27,841 nt of DNA from an uncultured Collinsella sp. (GTDB lineage Bacteria; Actinomycetota; Coriobacteriia; Coriobacteriales; Coriobacteriaceae), in contig CALBUZ010000140.1 of assembly GCA_937969105.1 (NCBI GenBank), forward strand, positions 1-27,841, read 5' to 3'. Position numbers and translations under genes: made by a program. Below are positions 7,877 through 15,294 of this stretch, piece after piece; the first letter of the stretch is position 1, and every line of letters starts with the position of its first letter. The notes under the pieces are model-generated. The model worked only from the letters and a program-made list of their open reading frames with translations. It was not told the DNA's origin and ran no database searches.

Positions 7877-8755
7877 CTACAGGTTCATGTTGCCGTGGAT
7901 GTAGGGGGTGACCTCGGGGGGGATGTGGCCGCAGCCCAGCTCGCGCAGCGCGGACTCGATAGCGGTGGGCAGCGGGGTTTTGCCCTGGTCGTCGACTGCA
8001 GTTCCGCCGAGGGCGGCGATCTTGGTGACATCCGCGGGAGCGGCTTCGATATGCATGCAGCCGCCGACCAAGCGCGCGCGAACCTGCGCCAGGCCAAGGT
8101 CGTGCAGGTAGTCCTCGCAGGCGCGGATTAAATCGACCTTCTCGCGCGTAAGCTCCTCGCCCGTGGGGACGCGCGTGGCAAGACAAGCTCCCGCCGGCAG
8201 GTTCCAAACGGGATAGCCCCATGCGCGCAGCAGCTCGCGCTCTTCGTCCTTGGTAAAGCCGACCTCCATGAGAGGGGAGCGCACGCCGAGCTCTTCTGCC
8301 GCGCGCATGCCGGGGCGGTAGTCACCGCGATCGCTTGCATTGCTGCCGTCGATGACGGTGGGAAAGCCGAGCGACTTGGCGTGGTTGACGATAGCGGTAA
8401 AGCCGGCGTGCTTACAGTGGTAGCAGCGATTGGCGTCGTTGCAGGCTACTTGGGGGAGCTGCAACTGATCGACCGAAAGATTGAGCACAGGGAGCTTAAA
8501 ATGCGGCTCCTCATTGGCTTGCCCGTCAACGGATCGCTCAAACGAAGCCTGTTCGGGCGTGCCGATGAGCGGCGTGGTGAGGTGGACGAGAAGCGTGCTA
8601 GCAGGCATGATGCGGGCGCAGACCGCGGCCAAAAAGCTGCTGTCGACGCCGCCGGAAAAGCCGATGGCAACGCGTCCGTATGCCAAAAGCAGCTGCTCGA
8701 GCTCTGCGAGTTTGTCCTGAAGCTCCTTTGCAGGTGCGGTGGTGTCTGAAAACAT
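7877..8755 (-). CDS. larE: ATP-dependent sacrificial sulfur transferase LarE
   Basis: A 292-residue PP-loop ATP pyrophosphatase. SGGVDSS (34-40) is the adenylating PP-loop. NDANRCYHCK carries Cys111 and Cys114, and the LPAGACLATRVPTGEE block carries Cys191, the region of the sacrificial or cluster cysteine in LarE. GSNASDRGDYRPGMRA matches the family loop. LarE inserts sulfur into the pyridinium precursor of the nickel-pincer cofactor of lactate racemase and related LarA enzymes. Some LarE enzymes donate the cysteine sulfur itself, others use a three-cysteine Fe-S cluster; three cysteines here fit the second type, by inference. AAGGA precedes ATG 8755. No larA, larB or larC is in the window, so partners must be elsewhere. 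Confidence 0.88.
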   Translation of the reverse strand: MFSDTTAPAKELQDKLAELEQLLLAYGRVAIGFSGGVDSSFLAAVCARIMPASTLLVHLTTPLIGTPEQASFERSVDGQANEEPHFKLPVLNLSVDQLQLPQVACNDANRCYHCKHAGFTAIVNHAKSLGFPTVIDGSNASDRGDYRPGMRAAEELGVRSPLMEVGFTKDEERELLRAWGYPVWNLPAGACLATRVPTGEELTREKVDLIRACEDYLHDLGLAQVRARLVGGCMHIEAAPADVTKIAALGGTAVDDQGKTPLPTAIESALRELGCGHIPPEVTPYIHGNMNL

Positions 8756-8789
8756 GAATCGATCCTTACCAATATGTACTCGGTCAAAA

Positions 8790-8818
8790 ACTATAATCCT
8801 ACCGGGCTGCTTGTCATA
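8790..8818 (-). promoter_or_regulatory. Possible larE promoter
   Basis: On the minus strand TATGAC (8818-8813) and TATAGT (8795-8790) are separated by 17 bases, ahead of the AAGGA site of larE. The -35 match is weak. Confidence 0.35.
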
Positions 8819-8871
8819 ATACTTCTACCTATGTAACGAAAGTGCAATATGGCATATACGTTATATACAAG

Positions 8872-8901
8872 TTGCCAAATGCGGTAGAGTTGCGGTAATG
8901 C
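8872..8901 (+). promoter_or_regulatory. Possible promoter of the HAD phosphatase
   Basis: TTGCCA (8872-8877) and TAATGC (8896-8901) with an 18-base spacer, followed by a GGGGGAC ribosome binding site before ATG 8929. The -10 match is poor. Confidence 0.3.
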
Positions 8902-8928
8902 GATAGCGAGAGCCGATGGGGGACCGAT

Positions 8929-9579
8929 ATGATCAAGGCTGTTATTTTTGACATGGACGGGACGCTGGTCGATACCGAGCGTTTGGGCATTAAGGCATGG
9001 AAGGCGGGCGCTGCCGAGCTGGGGGTCGCGATTGATGAAGCGCTGATCCATCAGTTTATCGGTCGCACGCTGCCCGATGTTATGGACATCCTCGATAAGC
9101 ATTATGGCAGCCACGAAACCACCGAGGCGGTCTATGCCCGCCACAAGGAGATTCGCGACGAGATGGTCAAGACCGAACTGGAGCTTAAGGCCGGCGCCGC
9201 CGAGTGCATAGACGAGCTGCTGGCTGCGGGCTATCACGTGGGCCTTGCGACGTCGTCGCGCCTCGTTACGGCCGAGCGCAATCTTAAGATGGTCGGTCTC
9301 TTTGACAAGTTTGAGACGGTGACCTGCGGCGAGGACGTCGAGCACGGCAAGCCCGACCCCGAGATGTATCTGCTCGCCTGCGAGCGCGCGGGCTTTGCCC
9401 CTGAGGAGTGCGCCGTGGTCGAGGATTCGCGCAACGGCTGCGTCTCGGGTATCACGGCCGGCTGCCACGTCTTTGCCGTCCCCGATATCGTGCCGCTGCC
9501 GCAGGACGTGGTGGATGGCTGCGAGGCCGTGCTCGATTCGCTGTTCGACCTGGCGGCGGCGGTCAAGGCCGTACGCTAG
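8929..9579 (+). CDS. HAD-superfamily hydrolase, beta-phosphoglucomutase-like phosphatase
   Basis: A 216-residue cytoplasmic protein. Motif I is DMDGTLVDTE (8-17) with nucleophile Asp8 and acid/base Asp10. Motif II is the ATSSR block, motif III the Lys of HGKPDPEMY, and motif IV VEDSRNGCVSGI. A helical cap sits between motifs I and II, as in subfamily IA phosphatases and beta-phosphoglucomutases. Likely reaction: hydrolysis or mutation of a small phosphorylated sugar or similar metabolite; the substrate cannot be told from sequence. GGGGGAC lies a few bases before ATG 8929. It is divergent from larE and convergent with a LacI-type regulator. Confidence 0.85.
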   Translation: MIKAVIFDMDGTLVDTERLGIKAWKAGAAELGVAIDEALIHQFIGRTLPDVMDILDKHYGSHETTEAVYARHKEIRDEMVKTELELKAGAAECIDELLAAGYHVGLATSSRLVTAERNLKMVGLFDKFETVTCGEDVEHGKPDPEMYLLACERAGFAPEECAVVEDSRNGCVSGITAGCHVFAVPDIVPLPQDVVDGCEAVLDSLFDLAAAVKAVR

Positions 9580-9620
9580 GCAATTGCGGCGTTGAAGCGA
9601 GCAATTGGCCGTCTGTGCGC

Positions 9621-9664
9621 TTAAGCAAAAGGGGCCCGGCAATGGTCGGGCCCCTTTTGCTTAA
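9621..9664. terminator. Bidirectional terminator between HAD and LacI genes
   Basis: Bases 9621-9638 and 9647-9664 form an 18-bp perfect inverted repeat with a GGGGCCCG core and AAAA/TTTT on the flanks. It lies between convergent genes and has a T-tract on both strands. Confidence 0.92.
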
Positions 9665-9692
9665 GCGGCGTTTTGGCATACTGGCCGACGTG

Positions 9693-10805
9693 CTACAGAT
9701 ATGCGCCGAGGTTGATGGCCGTAGCGTCGGTCTGGGTGCTTGCCTGGGTGCTGGCGCGCTCCAGTAGGAATGGACGTACCAGTTCTTGGCGGTTGATATC
9801 CTCGGCGGCCGTGACTGCGGTGACGGTGCGCGCTGCAGAGCCGACGCGGATATGCTTGGTCTTTGCCGGGGCCTTGTTCTCGATTTGCTCCATCAGCAAC
9901 TGAACGCCCTTGCGGCCAATTTCGTAACCCGGCGGTGCCACCGTGGTGAGGGGGACCGAACCGCTCCAAGCGAGTGGATTGCCGTCGCATCCGGCCACGC
10001 GAACCTGCTCGGGGACGGAGATGCCTTTGTCGACCAATGCCGAGATAACGCCCGAGGCTAACACGTCGGTCAGGCCGACGACAAAATCGGGGCGTTCGTC
10101 GGCAGGGCGCCCGGCAATCTGAGCGCCAATGCTGTAGCCGTCGGCTGCGGTATTCCACTCTCCGGCGTCAATGACTTCAATTTTGATATCGGGATGCAGG
10201 GCGAGGGCCTTGTGAATGCCAAGTACGCGCAGGGTGAGCTGCATGAATGCCGCTCTGCCCACAACGGTGATATGACGTGCGCCGCGGGCGACGGCGAGCT
10301 CGGCGATAATGCGCCCCTGCGCCTCGTTGTCGGCGGCCACGTAGTAACCGGGCTCGGAGCAATGGATGTCCAGGTGGACAATCGGCACGGGCATCTTGGT
10401 CATAGCGGGGTGCCAGTCGGGGGATGCCATGGGCTGAACCATGACTCCGGACATTTGCGTGCCCATAAAGTAACGCAGGTAATGGTCTTGGAGAATATCG
10501 TCGTTATCGGCGTTGGCGATGAGCAGGTCGTAACCGTGCTTGCGGGCCTCGTTATGGGCGCCGCTGGCAATTTGGAGCGAAAAACCGTGGTCGAGACGGG
10601 GGAGCACCAAGCCAAAGGACTTGGTGGCACCGCCCGCGAGCTGACGAGCGCTTTGGTTGGGCAGGTAGCCAAGGCGATTGATGGTCTCGTTAATGAGCTT
10701 GAGGGTCTCGGGGCGCAGCTTTTCGGGATGGTTGAGCGCGTTGGAAACCGTGCCCAACGAAACCCCGGCTTCGCGCGCGACGTCGCTGATTTTAACCTTT
10801 GCCAT
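9693..10805 (-). CDS. LacI-family transcriptional regulator
   Basis: A 370-residue regulator. The N-terminal HTH is typical: VKISDVAREAGVSLGTVSNALNH, then the hinge helix region LGYLPNQSARQLAGG. The rest is the periplasmic-binding-protein-like sensor: FGLVLPRLDHGFSLQIASGA, GVMVQPMASPDW, a DNEAQGRIIAELAVARG dimer segment and VAGCDGNPLAWS near the effector cleft. Such proteins usually repress sugar uptake genes and bind a sugar or nucleoside. ATG 10805 was chosen because AAAGGGG sits ahead of it and MAKVKISD begins the HTH; an upstream in-frame start (10880) would add 25 unlikely residues. No sugar transport operon is adjacent, so the target is unknown. Confidence 0.88.
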   Translation of the reverse strand: MAKVKISDVAREAGVSLGTVSNALNHPEKLRPETLKLINETINRLGYLPNQSARQLAGGATKSFGLVLPRLDHGFSLQIASGAHNEARKHGYDLLIANADNDDILQDHYLRYFMGTQMSGVMVQPMASPDWHPAMTKMPVPIVHLDIHCSEPGYYVAADNEAQGRIIAELAVARGARHITVVGRAAFMQLTLRVLGIHKALALHPDIKIEVIDAGEWNTAADGYSIGAQIAGRPADERPDFVVGLTDVLASGVISALVDKGISVPEQVRVAGCDGNPLAWSGSVPLTTVAPPGYEIGRKGVQLLMEQIENKAPAKTKHIRVGSAARTVTAVTAAEDINRQELVRPFLLERASTQASTQTDATAINLGAYL

Positions 10806-10869
10806 AGCGGCCCCTTTGATGCGTTTCAAGTACAAGCCAGATTGTAGCATCGCCCGCCTCTGAGGTGTC

Positions 10870-10922
10870 AAACCTGCCAATTAGGGACAGGTTTATTTTG
10901 GCAGGTTTTATCTGGGAAAACG
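10870..10922 (+). repeat. Dispersed repeat A, copy 2
   Basis: AACCTGCCAA (10871-10880) and TTGGCAGGTT (10898-10907) form a 10-bp perfect stem enclosing TTAGGGACAGG. It is followed by TTATCTGGGAAAACG. It is the plus-strand counterpart of the element at 7635-7700. Confidence 0.75.
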
Positions 10923-10936
10923 ATGCTGCCAGCGCG

Positions 10937-10971
10937 ACCACCACGAAGGTGCCTGTCCCCATTGTGGTGGT
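10937..10971 (+). repeat. Dispersed repeat B, copy 1
   Basis: ACCACCAC and GTGGTGGT arms enclose GAAGGTGCCTGTCCCCATT. The core GGTGCCTGTCCCC is shared with the copy at 13053-13093. It lies 14 bases after repeat A copy 2, so two element types sit back to back between the LacI gene and glmS. Confidence 0.7.
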
Positions 10972-11132
10972 TTGGACCGGCTGGACGTGTGTGTATCGAG
11001 TGGTATCCAAGTTGAGGTACCACTTCTGGTATATCAGCTTGCGTTTGCGTGAGTACAATACTCGAACGTTATGCGTCTCAGCGCCCATGTGCGTGGACGT
11101 CTTGCAGTCACGCGAACGAAGGGATTTATCCT
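10972..11132 (+). promoter_or_regulatory. glmS upstream region
   Basis: No gene is seen. A TACAAT (11054-11059) could be a -10 box but has no good -35 partner. A GAAGGGA ribosome binding site precedes ATG 11133. No glmS-ribozyme core was recognised. Confidence 0.3.
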
Positions 11133-12980
11133 ATGTGCGGAATTGTTGGCTACACCGGCTCTGATATTGCAAAGAACATCCTGGTCACAGGCCTTAAGCG
11201 CATGGAGTATCGCGGCTATGACTCCTCGGGCGTCGCGCTCGAGGTGGGCGAGGGCGCCGCGGCGCACCTCGACGTTATCCGCCGCGTGGGTAAGGTTGCG
11301 GGTCTGGAGAGCGAGCTTTCCAATATCGATAGCGACGCAACTTGCGGTATCGGCCACACCCGTTGGGCCACCCACGGCAAGCCCTCCGTCGTTAACGCTC
11401 ATCCCCACACCAGCTGCGACGGTCGCATCGCCATCGTCCACAACGGCATTATCGAGAACTTCGCCGAACTGCGCGAGGAGCTGGAGGGCCGCGGCCATCA
11501 CTTTAAGAGCGAGACCGATACGGAGGTCTTCGCTCATCTGATCGAAGAAGCCTATGCCGAGACGCACGACCTGATGGCCTCTGTGCGCGAGGCCTGCACC
11601 CACGTGGTGGGCGCCTACGGCCTGGCCGCCGTGTGCGCCGACGAGCCTGGCGTAATCGCCGTTGCCCGCAAGGACTCCCCGATTGTGGTCGGCGTGGGCG
11701 AGACCGGCTCCTACGTTGCCTCCGACGTCATCGCGCTCATCGACGCCACCCGCGATGTCGTGGTGCTCGAGGACGGTCAGTTTGCCAAGCTTACGCCTGC
11801 GGGCGTCGAGTACACCGACGAGGCCGGCAATGCCATCGAGCCCAAGGTCACCCATATCGATTGGGATCTGGACATGGCCGAAAAGGGCGGCTATCCCGAC
11901 TTTATGCTCAAGGAGATCCACGAGCAGCCGCGCGTCGTGCGCGACACGCTGGTTGGCCGTATGACGCCTGCCGGCGAGCTCGATATCGATGAGCTGGGTC
12001 TGTCCCTCGAGGAGCTCAACGACATCGACCGTGTCTACGTGATCGCCTGCGGCACCAGCTATCATGCCGGCCTCATCGCAAAGAATCTTATTGAGGGCTG
12101 GGCTCGCATTCCCACCGAGGTTGAGGCTGCCAGCGAGTTCCGCTATCGCAACCCCATCATCACGCCGACGACGCTCGTCGTTGCCGTGTCCCAGTCGGGC
12201 GAGACGGCCGATACCCTCGCCGCCATTCGCGATGCGCGCATCAAGGGCGCCAAGGTCTTTGGCATCACCAACGTGGTGGGCAGCCCCGTGGCGCGCGAGA
12301 GCGACGGCGTCATCTATACCAAGGCCAACAAGGAGATTGCGGTCGCCTCGACCAAGAGCTTCATCGGCCAGGTTGTGAGCCTCACGCTTTTGGCTCTGCT
12401 GCTGGCGCAGGTCAAGTACCGTCTGACCACCAAGCAGGCGCGCATGCTGTTCCGCGAACTTTCCGATACGGCTGAGCAGATCCAGTGGATTTTGGATACC
12501 CAGACCAAGGCCGTGCACGAGGCCGCCCTGCTGTGCAAGGACGCGCAGTCGGCGCTGTTCGTGGGCCGCGGTATGGGCGCTGCCATCTCCTACGAGGGCG
12601 CACTCAAGCTCAAGGAGGTCAGCTACCTGCACGCCGAGGCGTATGCTGCCGGCGAGATGAAGCACGGCCCCATTGCGCTGATCGATCCGGGTTTCCCCGT
12701 CATCGCCGTGGCCACCAAGAGCGCCACCTACGACAAGACCGTGTCGAACCTTATGGAGTGCAAGGCGCGCGGTGCCAAGGTCATCGTCGTTGCCACCGAG
12801 GGCGACGAGGAGATCAACAAGATCGCCGACTGTATCATCCGCGTGCCGGCCGTCCGCGACGTGTTCAGCCCCATCACGGCGAGTGTCCCGCTGCAGCTGC
12901 TCGCCCGCGAGGTCGCCATCCTGCGCGGCTGCGACGTCGATCAGCCCCGCAACCTGGCAAAGAGCGTTACTGTTGAGTAG
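11133..12980 (+). CDS. glmS: Glutamine-fructose-6-phosphate aminotransferase (isomerizing)
   Basis: A 615-residue enzyme of normal length. It makes glucosamine-6-phosphate from fructose-6-phosphate and glutamine, the first step to UDP-GlcNAc for peptidoglycan and wall glycopolymers. It begins MCGIVGYTG, so Cys2 becomes the N-terminal nucleophile after Met removal; this fixes the start at 11133 despite an open upstream frame. The glutaminase domain includes GIGHTRWATHG and HNGIIENF. Two SIS domains follow: CGTSYHAGL with SQSGETADT, then GRGMGAAISYEGALKLKE with the ESYxHAE-like YLHAEAYAAGEMKHGP. The C-terminus DVDQPRNLAKSVTVE is the conserved tail that closes the sugar site. Single gene with a strong terminator. 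Confidence 0.97.
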   Translation: MCGIVGYTGSDIAKNILVTGLKRMEYRGYDSSGVALEVGEGAAAHLDVIRRVGKVAGLESELSNIDSDATCGIGHTRWATHGKPSVVNAHPHTSCDGRIAIVHNGIIENFAELREELEGRGHHFKSETDTEVFAHLIEEAYAETHDLMASVREACTHVVGAYGLAAVCADEPGVIAVARKDSPIVVGVGETGSYVASDVIALIDATRDVVVLEDGQFAKLTPAGVEYTDEAGNAIEPKVTHIDWDLDMAEKGGYPDFMLKEIHEQPRVVRDTLVGRMTPAGELDIDELGLSLEELNDIDRVYVIACGTSYHAGLIAKNLIEGWARIPTEVEAASEFRYRNPIITPTTLVVAVSQSGETADTLAAIRDARIKGAKVFGITNVVGSPVARESDGVIYTKANKEIAVASTKSFIGQVVSLTLLALLLAQVKYRLTTKQARMLFRELSDTAEQIQWILDTQTKAVHEAALLCKDAQSALFVGRGMGAAISYEGALKLKEVSYLHAEAYAAGEMKHGPIALIDPGFPVIAVATKSATYDKTVSNLMECKARGAKVIVVATEGDEEINKIADCIIRVPAVRDVFSPITASVPLQLLAREVAILRGCDVDQPRNLAKSVTVE

Positions 12981-12999
12981 TTGGTTCCGCCATCCTAAC

Positions 13000-13045
13000 A
13001 ACTAAGGCCCGGTTCCGCGTCATCAGACGGAGCCGGGCCTTAGTT
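13000..13045 (+). terminator. glmS terminator hairpin
   Basis: An 18-bp stem pairs 13000-13017 with 13028-13045 (AACTAAGGCCCGG on one arm, CCGGGCCTTAGTT on the other) with one G-U pair and a 10-base loop. The T-tract is short. Confidence 0.75.
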
Positions 13046-13052
13046 GTGCGGA

Positions 13053-13093
13053 AAAACCACCACAAAGGTGCCTGTCCCCTTTGTGGTGGTTTT
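13053..13093. repeat. Dispersed repeat B, copy 2
   Basis: Bases 13053-13068 and 13078-13093 form a 16-bp perfect stem (AAAACCACCACAAAGG and its complement) with loop TGCCTGTCC. The T-run on either strand could stop transcription from glmS and from the convergent GntR gene. It is followed by GGCAGGTT, the arm of repeat A. Confidence 0.85.
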
Positions 13094-13099
13094 GGCAGG

Positions 13100-13801
13100 T
13101 TAGCGGAGCTTGCTGGTCTCGAAGTACTCGGGGAACTGGTCCAGGACCTCGGTTTGGTTGCGGAACATCATATGCAGGTGCTTGCTGACCAAAAAGCTCG
13201 CCTCGATGGGGTCGCGGCCGGCGATGGCGCGGCGGATTTGCTTGTGCTCGTTAACAATCTCCTGATTGTCGAGCGTCTGCGTGGCGGCGCGCAGCCAGCG
13301 GAAGCGCTCCAGGTCGGCATTGGTCTCTTCGAGCCACGACCACACGGTGCTGCGGCACGCGATGCTAAAGATCATGCGGTGCATGAGGTTGTCGCTTAAA
13401 AAGAAGCCGATGCGATCCTCTTCGGCCATGGTCTTTTCCTGCAGCGCGATGGCTCGGTCGAGCTGCTCGATGCCTGCCGAGGTGGCACGGGCGCAGCACT
13501 CCACGATCACCTGCTTTTCCAGGTGCTCGCGAATGTAGCAGGCGCTTTCGGCAAGGGTGAGGTTGATGGGTGAGACGTAGGTGCCGCTTTGGGGCACGGT
13601 GCGCACCAGGCCCTCTTGCGCCAGACGCACCAGTGCCTCGCGCACAGGGGTGCGCCCCATATCCAGGTCGTCGCAAAGCTGCTTGACGCCCAGCTTTTCG
13701 CCCGGCTTGTAGTCCAGGTAGACGATTTTGCGTCGAATGGTGTGGTAGGACTGGTCCTGCAGGCTCGTTTCCTGCTCGCCGACGTGCATCGATTCTTCCA
13801 T
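13100..13801 (-). CDS. GntR-family regulator, FadR (FCD) type
   Basis: About 233 residues. The N-terminal winged helix is clear: YHTIRRKIVYLDYKPGEKLG, then KQLCDDLDMGRTPVREALVRL and GLVRTVPQSGTYVSP. The C-terminal all-helical FCD-type domain has the usual acidic and His positions (FFLSDNLMHRMIF and ASFLVSKHLHMMF, with Asp and His for metal). Such regulators bind small carboxylates and usually repress neighbouring genes. ATG 13801 is chosen because GAGG lies at the right distance; ATG 13831, ten codons upstream, lacks a ribosome binding site but cannot be excluded. It is divergent from the YeiH-family gene, the most likely target. Confidence 0.85.
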   Translation of the reverse strand: MEESMHVGEQETSLQDQSYHTIRRKIVYLDYKPGEKLGVKQLCDDLDMGRTPVREALVRLAQEGLVRTVPQSGTYVSPINLTLAESACYIREHLEKQVIVECCARATSAGIEQLDRAIALQEKTMAEEDRIGFFLSDNLMHRMIFSIACRSTVWSWLEETNADLERFRWLRAATQTLDNQEIVNEHKQIRRAIAGRDPIEASFLVSKHLHMMFRNQTEVLDQFPEYFETSKLR

Positions 13802-13831
13802 AGTGCCTCGCAACCGTTCTATCACACTCAT

Positions 13832-13994
13832 ATATCAGCTGTTAATTATGCCGCGAATCAGCTCTCCGCGGTGGGTAATTCGGCTGTCGTCCGAGAACTA
13901 TTGCGGCACCTTAGTCTGTGTTTGCGCACGGCTGTGCTCAATGTTGCCGTATCATAAGCCGTCGCAAACGTGAAATAGAAAGAAGGAATCCCAT
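13832..13994. promoter_or_regulatory. Divergent control region of gntR and yeiH-like genes
   Basis: The 163 bases must hold both promoters. A partly palindromic stretch has ATTA then CCGCG on the left and CGCGG then TAAT on the right (about 13846-13882). GCAC-GGCT-GTGC occurs near 13927. Either could bind the GntR-type protein. No good promoter hexamers were identified. Confidence 0.35.
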
Positions 13995-15029
13995 ATGCAA
14001 CTGGCGAATATCGTACGCGAGCGCTGGAAGGGCGTCTTGTTCTGCCTGATCATTGCCATCCCCGCGACGTTGCTCGGCAAACAGGTTGAGGTGGTCGGCG
14101 GGCCGGTGTTTGCCATCCTCTTTGGCATGGTTCTGGCGCTCGTCTTTCCCAAGAATCGTCGCGACCAGCTTGCCGCCGGTGTCACCTATACGTCTAAAAA
14201 AGTCTTGCAGTACGCGGTAATCCTGCTTGGCTTTGGCATGAACCTCTCGCAGATTCTGTCCAAAGGCGCTCAGTCGCTGCCGATTATCGTGGCGACAATC
14301 TCGACCTCACTTGTCATCGCCTTCGTGCTCTGCCGCGTTATGAACGTGCCGGGCAAGATCGCGACGCTTGTAGGCGTGGGTTCGTCGATTTGCGGCGGTT
14401 CTGCCATCGCCGCGACCGCGCCCGTCATCGACGCCGACGATCGCGAGATTGCCCAGGCTATTTCGGTCATCTTCCTGTTTAACGTTATCGCGGCGCTCGT
14501 GTTTCCGACGCTCGGTGGCATGCTCGGGCTGACCAACGAGGGCTTTGGCCTGTTTGCCGGCACCGCCATCAACGACACCTCGTCGGTAACGGCTGCGGCG
14601 AGCGCCTGGGACAGCATGCATCCCGGCGCCAATGTGCTCGAGAGCGCCACGGTGGTCAAACTCACCAGGACGCTGGCCATTATTCCCATTACGTTGGTTC
14701 TCGCATGCTGGCAGATGCATCTGGCGCGCAAGGCCGGCGGCGACGCCAAAAGCACGTTTTCGCTTAAACGCGCGTTTCCCATGTTCGTGCTGTTCTTTGT
14801 GCTGGCGAGCGTAATCACCACGGTGCTTCAGCTTCCTGCATCCATTACGGCGCCCATCAAGGAGCTGTCGAAGTTCTTTATCGTGATGGCCATGGCGGCT
14901 ATTGGTTTTAATACCGATATCGTCGAGCTGGTCAAAAAGGGTGGCAAGCCCATCGCATTGGGCTTTTGCTGCTGGATTGGCATTGCTTGCATGAGTTTGG
15001 GAATGCAGCACGTGCTGGGAATCTGGTAG
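13995..15029 (+). CDS. YeiH/UPF0324 family putative exporter
   Basis: A 344-residue integral membrane protein with about ten hydrophobic helices, typical for the YeiH family (TIGR00698, putative sulfate exporter family). Family-like blocks include GGPVFAILFGMVLAL, YAVILLGFGMNLSQI, VGVGSSICGGSAIAATAPV, GTAINDTSSVTAAA and a C-terminal MAMAAIGFNTDI. The CGGSAI and NDTSSV segments are the conserved membrane motifs. The transported compound is not established; sulfate or sulfite export has been proposed for relatives. AGAAGGA precedes the ATG. The divergent GntR regulator probably controls it. Confidence 0.85.
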   Translation: MQLANIVRERWKGVLFCLIIAIPATLLGKQVEVVGGPVFAILFGMVLALVFPKNRRDQLAAGVTYTSKKVLQYAVILLGFGMNLSQILSKGAQSLPIIVATISTSLVIAFVLCRVMNVPGKIATLVGVGSSICGGSAIAATAPVIDADDREIAQAISVIFLFNVIAALVFPTLGGMLGLTNEGFGLFAGTAINDTSSVTAAASAWDSMHPGANVLESATVVKLTRTLAIIPITLVLACWQMHLARKAGGDAKSTFSLKRAFPMFVLFFVLASVITTVLQLPASITAPIKELSKFFIVMAMAAIGFNTDIVELVKKGGKPIALGFCCWIGIACMSLGMQHVLGIW

Positions 15030-15081
15030 AGAAGTAGCTTATTTGCGTGCTGCGTGCTGGCGAGCGCATGTCCGCGGTGGA

Positions 15082-15170
15082 GCGATAGGAGCTCTTGCGG
15101 GTATGGCTTGTCCGCAGGTTGATAGGTCCCGAAGAGCTCTTATCGCCCCGCCAGGATGGCGATGCGGGGC
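15082..15170 (+). ncRNA. Structured intergenic RNA candidate (nested hairpins)
   Basis: GCGATAGGAGCTCTT (15082-15096) pairs with AAGAGCTCTTATCGC (15132-15146), 15 bp with one G-U. Inside it, GCGG and CCGC can form a smaller hairpin. A second stem GCCCCGC/GCGGGGC (15145-15151 with 15164-15170) overlaps the base of the first by two bases. It lies between the exporter and the NtrC-like regulator gene, about 125 bases before the latter's start. No T-run follows. It does not match a riboswitch class I can recognise. Confidence 0.4.
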
Positions 15171-15294
15171 AACTCATATACTCGCAGGACGGTGGCTTCT
15201 GCCCTATAGTGTTTGGTGAGCAATATCGTTCAATTTTGAAACACTCGCCCGCGCGGCCGTCGGTGGCGGCGTGGCGCCGAGGACGGGGCGCAAT

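Noticed and set aside
10972..11132. glmS ribozyme
   Set aside because: The known catalytic-core sequence was not recognised, and that ribozyme is mainly a Firmicutes feature.
10865..11164. 99-codon plus-strand frame before glmS
   Set aside because: It is made of repeats A and B and runs into the glmS start in another frame; no ribosome binding site.
11034..13001. 655-codon open frame opposite glmS
   Set aside because: It is a compositional shadow; glmS on the other strand has every catalytic motif.
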